Shown one piece after another: positions 35,182-44,890 of a stretch of DNA of 64,000 bases. The stretch's first letter is position 1. Each line of letters starts with the position of its first letter. The stretch is from Gemmatimonadales bacterium. GTDB lineage: Bacteria; Gemmatimonadota; Gemmatimonadetes; Gemmatimonadales; GWC2-71-9. The translations under genes and the position numbers were made by a program. The DNA lies in contig DATAOI010000058.1 of assembly GCA_036265815.1 (NCBI GenBank), positions 1-64,000 on the forward strand, in the 5' to 3' direction. The notes below the pieces were generated by a model that searched no databases, had not been told where the DNA came from, and worked only from the letters and a program-made list of their open reading frames with translations.

Positions 35182-37287
35182 TCAGTGGATGCCGCGCGGC
35201 AGCGTCTCGTTCCACGATCTGCTGCGGATCAGTCGATCCCGCTCGAAGAGCCGCCGGGTGACGGTCACCTGCAGATCGGTCTCGTCCGAGCGAATCTCCA
35301 TGATGGTGTGGAGCCGCAGGGTTCGTCCACCGGCAAAGGTGAACCGGTGGACCTCATCTCCCAGGAAGCTGCTCCGCGCCGGGCTCTCGTCCTCCGTCTG
35401 GTAGTGCTCCCGCTCGATGGTCTGAACGATCCGCGCACCGATCATATAGTCCCACCGGGTCTCGAAATCCACCATCGTCGTCCCGGTGCTCGTGTCCCGA
35501 GTCACCCTGCCCGCGGGCGTCGCGTGGAAGCTCAGGGTGCGCGCATCGGGGGCCTCCGCGTCCGGCCCGGCCCGGGGCTGCCGCGCGGGTGGCCGGTGGG
35601 GGTGAGCCACAGGAGGCGTGACCGGGAGCTCGAGCACCGTGCCCGGGGCGCCGAGGGTGAGCCGCGTGGTCATCGGGGAGGGGGTGGGCCATGCCATGGG
35701 AAACTGGGCGTTCGCCACCGCCATCCGAACCCGGTGGCCAGGCCTGAAGATCCAGGTAGTGAAGTGCAGATCGGCCGCGAGCTGGTACTCGACGCCCGGC
35801 GCCAGCGGAGTGGGAGAAGTGCGGGAGTCCCGCTGGGCACCGCTGATGAGCGCGCCGGTCACCAGCGAGGCTCGTCCGTCGGGACCGACGTCCTCCAGCC
35901 GAACCGTCCAGTCGGCCACCGGCACCGGTGCCGAGACCAGGAGCCGGACTCGGGGAAAGCCCACGATCTCGACAGTGTGGCGGAGGGCCGGCGTGTCGTA
36001 CATCAGGCTGTTGCGGTCGTCCCTGGCCATGTCGCCGGTGGGATCGTTCCACCAGACGGGCGCGGCGGTCCCGGTGCCCGCCACATAGCGCAGCTGGTCG
36101 TCGCCGCTGGCGCGGCTGGCGGAATCCGGTTGGCGAGTCAGGCGGTGGTCCGACGCCGGATACCAGGCGCGCCAACGGGTCCGCGCGATCGGCCAGTCCT
36201 CGTAGCGCCACCGCCCCGGAGTGGTCGCCAGCGCCGCGTTCGGGGAGTGCCCGTCGCGCACGAACAGGGTGAGCCGGGGCTCGTCCATGATCCCGTTCTC
36301 CGCCCCGCGTAGCCAGTGGTTCCACCAGCGCACCGCCTGCTCTCGCCACTCGTAGCGGGGTCCGGGGGAGGCGTTGTGGGGAAAGTCGTGCTTCCAGGGC
36401 CCCATCAGTGCCTTGACCGGCGCCCGCACGCTGTCCAGCATCCGCAGCACCGCATCGCGGTATCCGTCGAGCTGGCCCCCGATCAGGAAGCAAGGGACGG
36501 CGATCGCGCCGTAGTGGAACCGCAGCGACTTCCGACGCCACCACTCGTCGTCGATCGGGTGCTTGAGATAGGTGAGGATCCAGGGATCGCGGTCGAACCG
36601 GTCGTGGAAGTAGACCGAGTCGGTCCGATACTCCGGCGGGGCAGGCAGGCCGTTCTCGTGGTCGATTTCCAGCGCGTACTGGTCGACGTGCAGCACGCCG
36701 TCGATGTAGTGGATGTCGTCGTGGTAGAGATCGTCGGTGGCAGCGATCGCGAGGATCGCCTTGAGCGCGGGCGGCCGCCGCATCGCCACCTGAATGGAGT
36801 TGAACCCGCCCCAGGAGATGCCCCACATCCCCACCCGGCCGTTGCTCTCCGGCATCCGCGCCAGCTGCGCGATGATCTCGTCCGCGTCTCTCATCTCTTC
36901 GTCGGAGTACTCCCGGGGCGGCAGGGTTCCCTCCGACGCGCCGGTCCCTCGCACGTCGACCGCCGCCAGGATGAAGCCCCGCTGCACGAACCAGCGATAG
37001 ATCGGGAAGTCACGCTGGTAAAACGAATCGTCCTTGCGGTAGGGGAGATACTCCAGCAACACGGGGAACCGCTCGCCGGTCTGCCGCGGGATCGGACGCC
37101 AGTAGGTCACGGCTAGGCGCACGCCGTCCGGCATCTGGAGCCGGCCGTGCTCGGTGTGGAACTGATAGAGCGCGGTGTCCTTCGGCGCTGGCGGCCGCTG
37201 TCCGGCGGCGCTGGACGCTGCGAGACAGGATATCAGGCCAACCGCCGCTACCCAGGCTCTCCCGGTCGTGCCGAGTCGGCCCGTCAC
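35182..37287 (-). CDS. secreted CocE/NonD-type serine hydrolase
   Basis: 701 residues. A signal peptide (about 1-29, ending 'SAAGQ') is followed by an alpha/beta-hydrolase domain with the nucleophile elbow 'GMWGISWGGFNS' (Ser in GxSxGG). The Asp in 'IGGQLDGYRD' and His in 'GPWKHDFPHN' could complete the triad. The C-terminal jelly-roll ('FRPGHRVRMAVANAQFP') is typical of the X-Pro dipeptidyl-peptidase/cocaine-esterase group. The substrate is an ester or a peptide. It begins with GTG overlapping the stop of the outer-membrane channel gene (GTGA), making it the last gene of the RND operon. This is an unusual partner for an efflux pump. Confidence 0.92.
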   Translation of the reverse strand: MTGRLGTTGRAWVAAVGLISCLAASSAAGQRPPAPKDTALYQFHTEHGRLQMPDGVRLAVTYWRPIPRQTGERFPVLLEYLPYRKDDSFYQRDFPIYRWFVQRGFILAAVDVRGTGASEGTLPPREYSDEEMRDADEIIAQLARMPESNGRVGMWGISWGGFNSIQVAMRRPPALKAILAIAATDDLYHDDIHYIDGVLHVDQYALEIDHENGLPAPPEYRTDSVYFHDRFDRDPWILTYLKHPIDDEWWRRKSLRFHYGAIAVPCFLIGGQLDGYRDAVLRMLDSVRAPVKALMGPWKHDFPHNASPGPRYEWREQAVRWWNHWLRGAENGIMDEPRLTLFVRDGHSPNAALATTPGRWRYEDWPIARTRWRAWYPASDHRLTRQPDSASRASGDDQLRYVAGTGTAAPVWWNDPTGDMARDDRNSLMYDTPALRHTVEIVGFPRVRLLVSAPVPVADWTVRLEDVGPDGRASLVTGALISGAQRDSRTSPTPLAPGVEYQLAADLHFTTWIFRPGHRVRMAVANAQFPMAWPTPSPMTTRLTLGAPGTVLELPVTPPVAHPHRPPARQPRAGPDAEAPDARTLSFHATPAGRVTRDTSTGTTMVDFETRWDYMIGARIVQTIEREHYQTEDESPARSSFLGDEVHRFTFAGGRTLRLHTIMEIRSDETDLQVTVTRRLFERDRLIRSRSWNETLPRGIH

Positions 37288-38774
37288 CGGGCTGGGGTCC
37301 AGCTCCCGCCGACGGCGCGATAGAGCTGCACTGCCGCTTCCAGCTCCTGGAGCCGGGCCTGGCTCAAGGCCAGCTCCGCGTCGAACAGGCTGCGTTGCGC
37401 GTCGAGCACTTCCACGTAGCCGGCCACGCCGCTGGTGTAGCGTCGCTCGGCCAGCTCCAGGGCTCGCCGGAGCGCCTGCGCCTGGGTCTGCTGCGCGGTG
37501 GTGACATCGCGTGCCGTCCGCACGCCGACCAGCGCGTCGCCCGCTTCGCCCAGAGCGACGAGCACGGTCTGCTCGTATTGCGCCCGCGCCTGCTCCGCGC
37601 GCGCACGGGCGGCCTCCGCCTGGCTGGAGAGAAAGCCTCCGGTGAAGATCGGTATCGAGACGCCGCCGAGCAGCTGGTAGATCTCTCGGCTGGAGTCGAA
37701 CAAGTTCGAGGTGCTGCTGGCCTGAGTGCCGTACGAGCCGGTGATGGAGAAGGTCGGCAGCCGGGCTGCCTGGGCCGCCCCGATGCGCGCGGTGGCGGCG
37801 GCGAAGGCGCGCTCCGCCTGCTGCACGTCGGGGCGGCGCGCCACCAGCGCCGCGGGGATGGAATCGGGCACCGTCAGCGAGCGCACCGCCTCCATCAGCG
37901 ACCCGCCTCGGGGCACCGGCCTCGGCTCGTCGCCCAGCAGCACGTTGAGCTGATGCTCGCGCTGGGTCCGGTCCCGCTCCGCCGCGACCAGCGCCGACGC
38001 GGCCACCGCGACCTGTGCCTCGAACTGGCGCACGTCCAGCTCCGAGATGACCCCTTGCTCGAACCGCCGCTGCGCCAGCTTGAGCACGGCCTGCCGATCG
38101 GCCAGCGTGTGGCCGGCGATCGCCCGCTCCTCGTCGAGCTGCAGCAGCTGCAGGTAGCCGGTCGCGACGTCGCTCACCAGCGTCAGGAGCACCGCGCGCT
38201 GCCCCGCCTCCTCGGCCGCGAGGTCGGCGTGCGCCGCCTGCAGGCCACGCCGGATCCGGCCCCAGAAGTCGAGCTCCCAGGCGAGATCGCCGGTCACCCG
38301 GAGGGCATCGAAGCGCGTGGGAGGGAACGACCCGAACACCGACTGGTTGGTGCTGGCGCTGCCGTTGACGGTGACGGAGGGGAACAGCGGCGACCGGGCG
38401 ACGCCCACCAGCGCGCGGAACTCCCGGATCCGTGCCACCGCTGCCTGTACCTCACGATTCTGCCGCACGGCGGTCTCGACCAGGCGCACCAGCGTGGAGT
38501 CGCGGAAGAGATCCAGCCACGCGGCTCCCGCGGTGGTATCGGACGGCAGCTGGAGCGGGGCCGGTGCCACAGTGCCGCTCGCGCCACTGTCCGCGGAGCG
38601 GGCGGCGGCGAGCGAGTCGAAGAAGCGCCGCGCCGTGCTGTCGGACCCGGCACCGCCCACGCGCGAGGCCGCCGGCACCGGCGCCGTGGGTCGATAGCTC
38701 GGGCCGACGGCGCAGGCGCCGAGCAGCAACGGCAGAGCCACCCGCACCACATGGTGCGCCGTCGGGCGGCTCAC
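37284..38774 (-). CDS. RND efflux outer-membrane channel (OprM/NodT type)
   Basis: 496 residues. Lipobox LLGAC (Cys21) and 'AVGPSYRPTAP' after it are the family's N-terminal signature. Two repeats of the TolC-like helical barrel follow, with 'GDLAWELDFWGRIRRGLQAA' in the first and 'VARRPDVQQAERAFAAATARIGAAQAARLPTFSI' in the second. It forms the trimeric channel across the outer membrane for the pump encoded upstream. The start is a GTG that overlaps the stop of the RND gene by GTGA; its own stop overlaps the hydrolase gene in the same way. A low-complexity insert (about 35-65) near the N-terminus is unusual but minor. Confidence 0.93.
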   Translation of the reverse strand: MSRPTAHHVVRVALPLLLGACAVGPSYRPTAPVPAASRVGGAGSDSTARRFFDSLAAARSADSGASGTVAPAPLQLPSDTTAGAAWLDLFRDSTLVRLVETAVRQNREVQAAVARIREFRALVGVARSPLFPSVTVNGSASTNQSVFGSFPPTRFDALRVTGDLAWELDFWGRIRRGLQAAHADLAAEEAGQRAVLLTLVSDVATGYLQLLQLDEERAIAGHTLADRQAVLKLAQRRFEQGVISELDVRQFEAQVAVAASALVAAERDRTQREHQLNVLLGDEPRPVPRGGSLMEAVRSLTVPDSIPAALVARRPDVQQAERAFAAATARIGAAQAARLPTFSITGSYGTQASSTSNLFDSSREIYQLLGGVSIPIFTGGFLSSQAEAARARAEQARAQYEQTVLVALGEAGDALVGVRTARDVTTAQQTQAQALRRALELAERRYTSGVAGYVEVLDAQRSLFDAELALSQARLQELEAAVQLYRAVGGSWTPAR

Positions 38775-41700
38775 CGGTGCTGCTCCGTGGCCACCGCCCC
38801 GGCCGGCGCCGCCGTGCGGCTGCCACCGATCCGCTCCGCGAGGCCGCGGAACAAGGTGAAGAAGAGCGGGATGAAGAAGATGCCGATGCTGGTGGCGAAG
38901 AGCATCCCAGCGAAAACGGCGGTGCCCAGCGAGTGCCGGCTGGCGGCCCCCGCGCCGCCCGCCACCACCAGCGGCGAGACGCCGAAGATGAAGGCGAACG
39001 AGGTCATGAGGATCGGCCGCAAACGCTCGCGGGCGGCCTCCGCCGCCGCCTCCCGGATCGAGCCGCCCTGGCGGTTGCGGATCGAGTTGGCGAACTCCAC
39101 GATCAGGATGGCGTTCTTTGCCGCCAGCCCGACGACGGTGATGAGCCCGACCTGAAAATAGATGTCGCTCGGGGTGCCCCGGAGCCAGACCCCCAGCAGC
39201 GCGCCCAGGGCGCCGAACGGCACGCCGAGCAGGACGGCGAACGGCACGGTCCAGCTCTCGTACTGGGCCGCCAGCACCAGGAACACGATGACGAGACCCA
39301 GACCGAACACCAGGCCGGCTTGGCCGGTGGCCGCCCGCTCCTGGTATGACTGGCCCGAGTAGCCGATGCCGATCCCCTGGCCGGCGAACTCCCGCGCCAC
39401 CAGGTCGTCCAGCTCGTTCAGCACCTCGCCGGAGCTCCGCCCCGGCTTGGGCGTGCCGGTGATCAGCGAGGAGCCGAATCCGTTGAACCGGAGCATCTGG
39501 GTCGGTCCACTGCGGAACTCGATCCGGGTGAGCGCCGAGACCGGCACCATCTCGCCGTTGCCCCCCCGCACGTAGAGCCGGCCGATGTCCTCCGGCCGCT
39601 GGCGGAACGGCGCCTGCGCCTCGGCCTGCACCCGGTAGGTCCGGCCATAGAGGTTGAAGTCGTTGATGTAGAGCGTCGAGAGCAGCGTCTGCAAAGTGCC
39701 GAACAGGTCGGTCAGGCTCACTCCGCGCGCCTTGGCGGCCGCGCGGTCCACATCCACGTACACCTGCGGCACGTTGGCCCGGAAGTTGGTGTTGAGGGCC
39801 TGCACCGCCGGTAGCTTGTTGGCCTCCGCCACGAACGCCTGGACCTGCTGGGCGAAGTCCCGGACGTCCTTACCGACCCGGTTCTGCAGGTTGGCCTCGA
39901 TCCCCGAGGTGGCGCCGAGGCCGGGGATCTCGGGGAGGTTGAAGGCAAAGCCGACCGCCTCCTTGAGCCCGAAGAGCTTGGCGTTGATCCGCCCGGTGAT
40001 CGCGTCGATCGACTGGTCCTTGTTCCGCTCCTCCCACGGCTTGAGCAGAATGAAGATCGTCGCGCTGTTCGTCTGGTTGGTACGGGTGAGCACGTCGAGC
40101 CCGGCGAACGCGACGTAGTTTAGGACGGCGGGCTCCTGCCGCAGAAAGCCTTCGATCTGCTGAACCACGCGCTTGGTCCGTTGCAGCGACGAGGCATCGG
40201 GGAGCTGCATCGCGATGGCGAAATAGCCCTTGTCCTCGGTCGGGATGAACGCGGTGGGCACCCGGCGCCAGAGCAGGACCGCCAGCCCCACCAGAACCAC
40301 GAACGCCGCGAGCCAGGTCCGCGGCCGGCCCAGCACCCGCTCCACCAGCCCGCCATAATGCTCGATGGTCCGGTGGAAGCCCCGATTGAAGGCGCCGAAG
40401 AATCCCGTCGTGTTGGCCTCGTTGGATTCCCGGAGCAGGGAGGCGCAGAGCGCGGGCGTCAGCGTGAGCGCCACCATCCCGGAGAGCAGGACCGAGATCA
40501 CGATGGTGACGGCGAACTGGCTGAACATCCGCCCGGTCACCCCGCCCAGGAACGCCACTGGCACGAAGACCGCGCAGAGCACCAGCACGATCGCGATCAG
40601 CGCGCCCGCCACCTGGCGGATGGCGCGGTCCGCGGCGACCCGGGCGGACACGCCTTCGCTCGCCATGATCCGCTCGGCGTTCTCGATCACCACGATGGCA
40701 TCATCCACCACGATGCCGATGGCGAGCACCAGGCCGAACAGCGTCAGCACGTTGATGGTGAAGCCCAGCAGCAGCAGGCCCAAAAAGGTGCCGATCACGG
40801 CCACCGGCACGGCGAGCATCGGGATCAGCGTGGCCCGCCAGCTCTGCATGAAGAGGAAGACCACCAGTGTCACCAGCAGCAGCGCTTCCAGCAGCGTCTT
40901 CACCACCTCGTGAATCGAGGCGGTGACGAACGGCGTCGTATCGAAGGGGATCTTGTAGCGCACGCCCGGCGGGAAGCTGCGGGCCAGCTCGTCCATCCGC
41001 TTGACCACCGCCTCCTTCGCCGCCAGGGCGTTGGCGCCCGGGCGCAGGTAGAGCAGCAGCGGCGAGGTGGGGGCCCCGTTGAGCCGGCCGGCGAGATCGT
41101 AATTGCGCGATCCCAGCACCACCCGGCCGATGTCCCGCACCCGGATGAGGGAGCCGTCGGGCTTGGCCCGCACCACGATGTCCGCGAACTGGTCCGTGGT
41201 TTTGAGTCGGCCCAGCGTGGTGACCGGGAGGGTGAACTCGACGTCGGGTGGCGCCGGCTCCCGGCCCACCCGGCCCGCCGGATTGGTGGTGTTCTGCTCC
41301 CGCACCGCCGCGGCGACCTCGGAGGTGGTGACCCCGAGCTGTGCCATCCGGTCGGGATCGAGCTGGATCAGCATCGAAAACTCGAGCCCGCCGAAGGTGA
41401 GCGCGTTCCCGATCCCGGGCACGCGCTTCATCTCGTCTTCGACGTAAAGCTTCAGATAGTTCGTCAGGTACGCCGCGTCGTAGCGGGGATCGGCCGAAGT
41501 GAGCGCCACCACGCCCAGGATATCGGTGTTCGCCTTGAGGATGGTGATGCCGTTCTGGCGCACGGCGTCGGGCAGCTGCGGCTGGGCGAGCTGCACGGCG
41601 TTCTGCACGTCCACGGCGGCCAGATCCTGGCTGCGATCGACGTCGAAGAAGATCTGCAGGCTCATCGACCCGTCGCTCGCGTTGGCCGACGAGTAGTAGA

Positions 41701-41971
41701 GCAACCCTTGTAATCCCGAAAGCTGCTGCTCGATCGGCGCCGCCACCGCCTCCGCCACGTCCTCGGCCGTGGCGCCGGGATACACGGTTTGCACCTGGAT
41801 CGCGGGCGGCGTGATCTGCGGGTACCGCGAGATCGGCAGCAGCCGGATGGCGAAGACGCCGAGCAGGGTCACGATGATGGAGATGACTGCCGCCAACACC
41901 GGGCGCCGGATGAAGAAGTAGTGGACCTCTTCGGCGCCATCCGGCGCCGGCGCGGAGGGCGCCGGGTTCAC
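38771..41971 (-). CDS. RND multidrug efflux permease (HAE1/AcrB type)
   Basis: 1066 residues, the normal size, with 12 membrane helices and two large periplasmic loops. TM4 contains 'GIVVDDAIVVIENAER' with the two proton-relay Asp residues. 'PPAIQVQTVYPGATAEDVAEAVAAPIEQQLSG' and 'VDVQNAVQLAQPQLP' are standard HAE1 sequences. It pumps hydrophobic compounds from the periplasm and inner leaflet using the proton gradient. The N-terminus is extended by about 15 Ala/Pro residues before 'FFIRRPVLA'. The GTG start overlaps the adaptor gene stop by four bases, so synthesis of the two is coupled. Confidence 0.95.
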   Translation of the reverse strand: MNPAPSAPAPDGAEEVHYFFIRRPVLAAVISIIVTLLGVFAIRLLPISRYPQITPPAIQVQTVYPGATAEDVAEAVAAPIEQQLSGLQGLLYYSSANASDGSMSLQIFFDVDRSQDLAAVDVQNAVQLAQPQLPDAVRQNGITILKANTDILGVVALTSADPRYDAAYLTNYLKLYVEDEMKRVPGIGNALTFGGLEFSMLIQLDPDRMAQLGVTTSEVAAAVREQNTTNPAGRVGREPAPPDVEFTLPVTTLGRLKTTDQFADIVVRAKPDGSLIRVRDIGRVVLGSRNYDLAGRLNGAPTSPLLLYLRPGANALAAKEAVVKRMDELARSFPPGVRYKIPFDTTPFVTASIHEVVKTLLEALLLVTLVVFLFMQSWRATLIPMLAVPVAVIGTFLGLLLLGFTINVLTLFGLVLAIGIVVDDAIVVIENAERIMASEGVSARVAADRAIRQVAGALIAIVLVLCAVFVPVAFLGGVTGRMFSQFAVTIVISVLLSGMVALTLTPALCASLLRESNEANTTGFFGAFNRGFHRTIEHYGGLVERVLGRPRTWLAAFVVLVGLAVLLWRRVPTAFIPTEDKGYFAIAMQLPDASSLQRTKRVVQQIEGFLRQEPAVLNYVAFAGLDVLTRTNQTNSATIFILLKPWEERNKDQSIDAITGRINAKLFGLKEAVGFAFNLPEIPGLGATSGIEANLQNRVGKDVRDFAQQVQAFVAEANKLPAVQALNTNFRANVPQVYVDVDRAAAKARGVSLTDLFGTLQTLLSTLYINDFNLYGRTYRVQAEAQAPFRQRPEDIGRLYVRGGNGEMVPVSALTRIEFRSGPTQMLRFNGFGSSLITGTPKPGRSSGEVLNELDDLVAREFAGQGIGIGYSGQSYQERAATGQAGLVFGLGLVIVFLVLAAQYESWTVPFAVLLGVPFGALGALLGVWLRGTPSDIYFQVGLITVVGLAAKNAILIVEFANSIRNRQGGSIREAAAEAARERLRPILMTSFAFIFGVSPLVVAGGAGAASRHSLGTAVFAGMLFATSIGIFFIPLFFTLFRGLAERIGGSRTAAPAGAVATEQHR

Positions 41972-43116
41972 TGCTTCGCTCCCGGGGTGGCCGCCCGGGC
42001 GGCGCCGGCGGAGGCGGCCTCCGAGGTGGCCGCGCTGTCGACCGCGGGTACCGGACGCACCCGGCCGCCCGGCGCCGCCTTCTGCGCGCCGTCCACCACC
42101 ACCCGGTCTCCGCTGGCCAGACCCTTCTCGATGATCCAGCGGCTGCCGCTCCAGGGTCCGGGCTGTACGTCGCGCGAGACCACGGTATCACCCTGGCCCA
42201 CCACGTACACGAACTGGCGGCCGAGCGCCTGCTGGACGGCGCGCTGGGGCACCGCGATCGCGCTGTCGCGGACGAATCCGCTCAGCCGCACCCGCACGAA
42301 CTGACCGGGCAGCAGCACCCTGTCCGGATTCCGGAACTCGGCCCGGAACTCCTGGGTGCCGGTGGTGGCGTCGAGCGATGGCGCCACGAAGTTGAGCCGC
42401 CCGCTGCGAGGGAGGAGCGTGCCGTCGGGCAGCGTCACCTCCACCCGGAGCCGGCTGCCAGGCTGGACCAGGGCGCGGCCCCGCGGGTTCTCCTGCCAGG
42501 CCAGCAGCTGCTGGGCCGAGGGACGAAACACCACGTACGCCGGGTCGAGCACGTCGATGGTGGTGAGCAGATCGTCGGTTCCGGTGACCCGCCCACCGCG
42601 GTCGAACAGCGCGCGGCCCACCCGGCCATCGATCTCGGCCCGGATGACGCTATCGTCCAGATCCTTCTTGGCATCCTCCAGCGCGCCTTCGGCCGATTCG
42701 AATTCGGCCCGCGCGTTGTCGACGTCCTGTTGCGCGATGGCCCGGTCCGCCAGCAGCGGCTCCAGCCGGTCGAGCGTCCGCTTGGCATTGTTGCGGCGGG
42801 CCAGCGCGCTCCGATACGCCGCCTCCGGCCGCACCCGCTCGAGCCGGTAGAGCACCTGCCCGCGCCGAACCGTCGCGCCCTCCGTGAACACCCGTGCCTC
42901 GATGATGCCCTCGATCCGGCTGCGGACCTCCACCCGGCGATACGGCACCACCTCCGCGGAGAACTCGTACGTCTCCGGTACCTCTTCCGGCTTGACCGTC
43001 ACCACCGCCACTTCAGGCGGCGGCGGTGCCTTGGGCGGGGCCTTGGACTGGCAGCCCGCCAGCAGCACGACCGCACCCGCGGCACGGATCAACCCGAACC
43101 TGTCGACCTGGGCCAC
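41968..43116 (-). CDS. RND periplasmic adaptor (membrane fusion protein)
   Basis: 382 residues. Lipobox VLLAGC (Cys22) anchors it to the inner membrane. Biotinyl-lipoyl-like halves flank a helical hairpin: 'VRSRIEGIIEARVFTEGATVRRGQVLYRLE' and 'VIRAEIDGRVGRALFDRGGRVTG'. The beta-barrel and membrane-proximal domains follow, and a Ser/Ala-rich tail ends the protein. The adaptor joins the permease to the outer-membrane channel. I chose the GTG at 43116 because a GAGGAGGG site precedes it and the lipoprotein signal then has normal length; an ATG at 43173 would make it too long. It is the first gene of the efflux operon. Confidence 0.92.
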   Translation of the reverse strand: MAQVDRFGLIRAAGAVVLLAGCQSKAPPKAPPPPEVAVVTVKPEEVPETYEFSAEVVPYRRVEVRSRIEGIIEARVFTEGATVRRGQVLYRLERVRPEAAYRSALARRNNAKRTLDRLEPLLADRAIAQQDVDNARAEFESAEGALEDAKKDLDDSVIRAEIDGRVGRALFDRGGRVTGTDDLLTTIDVLDPAYVVFRPSAQQLLAWQENPRGRALVQPGSRLRVEVTLPDGTLLPRSGRLNFVAPSLDATTGTQEFRAEFRNPDRVLLPGQFVRVRLSGFVRDSAIAVPQRAVQQALGRQFVYVVGQGDTVVSRDVQPGPWSGSRWIIEKGLASGDRVVVDGAQKAAPGGRVRPVPAVDSAATSEAASAGAARAATPGAKQ

Positions 43117-43224
43117 ACGCCCTCCTCTGCTCGCCGGCCCGCACGCTGCCCTATCAGAGGGTGTGCAGGTCACTCTGGCGACGTAACACCGTAGCAGGGA
43201 TGTGGCGCAAGGGGCCGCTGATGC

Positions 43225-43884
43225 TTACCGGCGGTCGAGATGGAGGGCGACGGCCTTAAGGTCGGCGAAAAAGTCTTGCTTCGCCTCCTCGCGGACATCG
43301 CTGGGGGCGCGGAGCACTGCAGAGGGGTGGACGGTCGCGATGACCACGTCCGCGAACGCGGAGTGTACCGGCTTGCCCCGCTGCTGCGTGACTCGAAACT
43401 GGCTGCCCAGCAGCGCCTGAGCCGCGGTGGAGCCGAGGGCGACGATCACCCGAGGCTGGAGCAGCCGGATCTCCTCCTCCAGCCACGGGCGGCAGGCACG
43501 AACCTCGCCCGCGTTGGGCTTCTTGTGCAGCCGCCGCTTGGTGAGCTCGATGCGGACGAACTTGAAGTGCTTGACCGCGTTGGTGACGTACACCTGGCGG
43601 CGGTCGATGCCGGCGGCCGCGAGCCCCTCGTCCAGCAGGCGGCCGGAGGGCCCGACGAATGGGTGCCCTTGCCGGTCCTCCTGATCGCCGGGCTGCTCCC
43701 CGACCAGCATCACCTGCGCCTTGGGAGGTCCTTCACCGAATACCGTCTGGGTGGCGTCGACCCAGAGGTGGCAGCCGCGGCATCCAGCCGCGGCCGCCCG
43801 GAGCTTGGGCAGGGTCGCTCGCGCGGGGACGAAGTCTGCCGCGGTGCCGGTCGAGACCGGAGTCGGCTTGGCCCTAGTCGCCAC
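43225..43884 (-). CDS. udgX: UdgX-type uracil-DNA glycosylase
   Basis: 219 residues. Motif A is 'GEQPGDQED' (residues 62-70) as in UdgX rather than GExPG(E/R)xED of ordinary family 4 enzymes. The loop 'KRRLH' (residues 116-120) matches the UdgX-specific KRRIH, whose His forms a covalent bond with uracil-excised DNA in the mycobacterial enzyme. Motif B is 'TVHPSAVLR'. Cys35, Cys38 and Cys131 are the only cysteines and are candidates for iron-sulfur binding. The GTG start lies inside the end of the SDR gene (11-bp overlap), so it is co-translated with it, and the RND operon follows about 110 nt downstream. Confidence 0.9.
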   Translation of the reverse strand: MATRAKPTPVSTGTAADFVPARATLPKLRAAAAGCRGCHLWVDATQTVFGEGPPKAQVMLVGEQPGDQEDRQGHPFVGPSGRLLDEGLAAAGIDRRQVYVTNAVKHFKFVRIELTKRRLHKKPNAGEVRACRPWLEEEIRLLQPRVIVALGSTAAQALLGSQFRVTQQRGKPVHSAFADVVIATVHPSAVLRAPSDVREEAKQDFFADLKAVALHLDRR

Positions 43885-44890
43885 GGCCGAAGATGCCGGA
43901 GCGGTCGAGCAGCGCCACCGCCGCGCCGGCGATGGCGAGACTGAGGAGCGCCTTGCCCGGGTTGAGCGCGACCGTAGTGTAGGCGCTCGACCGCATCACG
44001 TGACCCTCGTAGGAGCCCCGGACGCGCGCGTCGCCGGGCCGCGGCGCGTGCAGGGCGTCGGTGCCCTGGTCCGGTCGGTCGGTGTACTGTCCCCGGATCG
44101 CCGTTGCCTGCTTGAATCGGTCACCCAGGCGTGGCGCGATGCGCTCGATGGTGTCGAACAGCTTGGCCCCGCCGCCGACGAGCACGTCCCGCTCGGGGTA
44201 CTCCGCGCTGTTCAGGATCGCCTCTGCCACCACCTCGGGCGCGTAGACCGGCGGCAGATGGGTCGGCTCCACTCCCAGGTAGCTCTTGGCATGCTCGGGA
44301 TACGGAGTATCGATCGCGGTCGGCTGGATGAGGGTGACCGAGACCGGCGCCTGCTCGGCCTCGAGCTCGACCCGCAGGGAATCGGTGAATCCCTTCACCG
44401 CGTGCTTGCTTGCTGTGTAGTGTCCCTGCAGCGGGTACCCGGTGTCGGAGAGGATGCTGCCCAGATTGATGAGCGCACCGCCCTCCTTCTTGAGCTGCGG
44501 CAGCGCAGCCAGCGTGCCGTGGACCACTCCCCAGTAGTTGGTCTCAAACAGCCGGCGCGCGTCCTTCAGTGTCACCACCTCGATGCGGCCGTAGATCGAG
44601 ATCCCCGCGTTGTTGATCCAGGTGTCGAACCGGCCGAAGTCGGCCACTGCGGCGTCGGCCAACCGTTGCATCGCGTCGAAATCGGAAACGTCGCCCACCA
44701 CGTCGATGGCCTGGCCCCCGTCGTTGCGGATCTGCTCCGCCGCCTGCTTCAGATCGGCGGCATCCCGCGAATTGAGCACCACACGGGCGCCCCCCTTGGC
44801 GGCCATTCTGGCCGTGGCGAGGCCGATCCCGCTGGAGGCGCCAGTGATGACGACGACCTGCTCCTCCAGCTTCTTCAATTTGAGCTTCAT
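43874..44890 (-). CDS. SDR oxidoreductase with C-terminal extension
   Basis: 338 residues. The Rossmann motif is 'VITGASSGIGLATA' and the active-site set is 'NLGSILSD...GHYTASKHAV' (Ser, Tyr, Lys). The C-terminal 100 residues include a probable membrane helix ('ALLSLAIAGAAVALL'), so the enzyme may be tethered to the membrane. The N-terminal 'MKLKLKKLEEQ' is basic. GGAGG stands 5 nt before the ATG at 44890. The substrate is unknown; this membrane-tailed type is common in soil bacteria. The last 11 bases overlap the udgX start, an odd pairing of a reductase with a DNA-repair enzyme. Confidence 0.9.
   Translation of the reverse strand: MKLKLKKLEEQVVVITGASSGIGLATARMAAKGGARVVLNSRDAADLKQAAEQIRNDGGQAIDVVGDVSDFDAMQRLADAAVADFGRFDTWINNAGISIYGRIEVVTLKDARRLFETNYWGVVHGTLAALPQLKKEGGALINLGSILSDTGYPLQGHYTASKHAVKGFTDSLRVELEAEQAPVSVTLIQPTAIDTPYPEHAKSYLGVEPTHLPPVYAPEVVAEAILNSAEYPERDVLVGGGAKLFDTIERIAPRLGDRFKQATAIRGQYTDRPDQGTDALHAPRPGDARVRGSYEGHVMRSSAYTTVALNPGKALLSLAIAGAAVALLDRSGIFGRGD

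Noticed and set aside
40181-41713. Plus-strand frame of 510 codons
   Set aside because: Antisense of the RND permease; low-complexity His/Glu/Arg sequence.
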